A DNA stretch of 13,878 bases from Prevotella sp. CAG:1058. GTDB taxonomy: Bacteria; Bacteroidota; Bacteroidia; Bacteroidales; Bacteroidaceae. The position numbers were made by a program, and so were the translations under genes. Below the pieces are notes generated by a model, which saw only the letters and a list, made by a program, of their open reading frames with translations, did not search any database and was not told where the DNA came from. Below are positions 13,796 through 13,878 of this stretch, in pieces. The stretch covers positions 1-13,878 of the forward strand of contig HF986716.1 in assembly GCA_000433175.1 (NCBI GenBank), written 5' to 3'. Position 1 is the first letter of the stretch. Every line of letters starts with the position of its first letter.

Positions 13796-13878
13796 TGCGT
13801 TAACGCACGCTTATGCCGCCCGTTACTTGACAGATATAAAAAAACGTGAGTTCGATATAAGAACCTTACGCAATAAGC
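13796..13878. other. Window end, no gene seen
   Basis: The remaining 83 bp contain a short palindrome GCGTTAACGC (13797-13806) and an A-rich run near 13838-13844. No start of a following gene can be supported before the window ends. Confidence 0.5.

Noticed and set aside
13827..13857. TTGACA followed by TATAA, as a sigma70-type promoter for a next gene
   Set aside because: The spacing is too long (23 bp) and this lineage uses TTG/TAnnTTTG promoters; no gene start follows within the window.

Overview
The window looks like chromosome from a Bacteroidales bacterium, most likely Prevotellaceae. The evidence is: several TAnnTTTG-type promoter -7 boxes and no clear Shine-Dalgarno sites; a TonB-dependent receptor next to a surface lipoprotein; BACON domains; an UpxY-type antiterminator; and a secreted amylase with the short C-terminal tail common in Prevotella. 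This is inferred from gene content, because no rRNA, tRNA or marker gene is present.

Left half (1-5600): an accessory cassette seen repeatedly in Bacteroidales. It holds a VapE/VirE-type primase-helicase (588-2672, +), a DUF4248 small protein (3133-3351, -), an HU-like DNA-binding protein (3609-4037, +), a 33-residue 'smalltalk' protein (4110-4211, +), a T7-lysozyme-like N-acetylmuramoyl-L-alanine amidase (4300-4716, +) and an UpxY/NusG-like antiterminator (4977-5567, -). The primase-helicase is flanked by related short repeats that point in opposite directions on its two sides. HU, smalltalk and amidase look like one operon with a good Bacteroidetes promoter at 3519-3547. UpxY has a good promoter at 5784-5812 and a leader of about 210 nt, but no capsule genes follow it in this window.

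Middle (5568-6530): about 960 bp with no credible gene. It contains the upxY promoter and leader, an AT-rich patch and four copies of a 22-bp-period repeat.

Right half (6531-13878): three exported or surface proteins. First is a secreted GH13 alpha-amylase with a starch-binding module (6531-8567), ended by a strong intrinsic terminator. A two-gene operon follows, encoding an Oar-like TonB-dependent receptor (8912-12187) and a lipoprotein built from BACON and OB-fold-like domains (12211-13707), closed by a hairpin at 13761-13795.

The most interesting points are the overlapping, mutually exclusive hairpins at the start of the predicted upxY transcript, the mirrored repeats around the vapE-type gene, the smalltalk-amidase pair, and the receptor/BACON-OB lipoprotein pair as a possible uptake system of unknown substrate.
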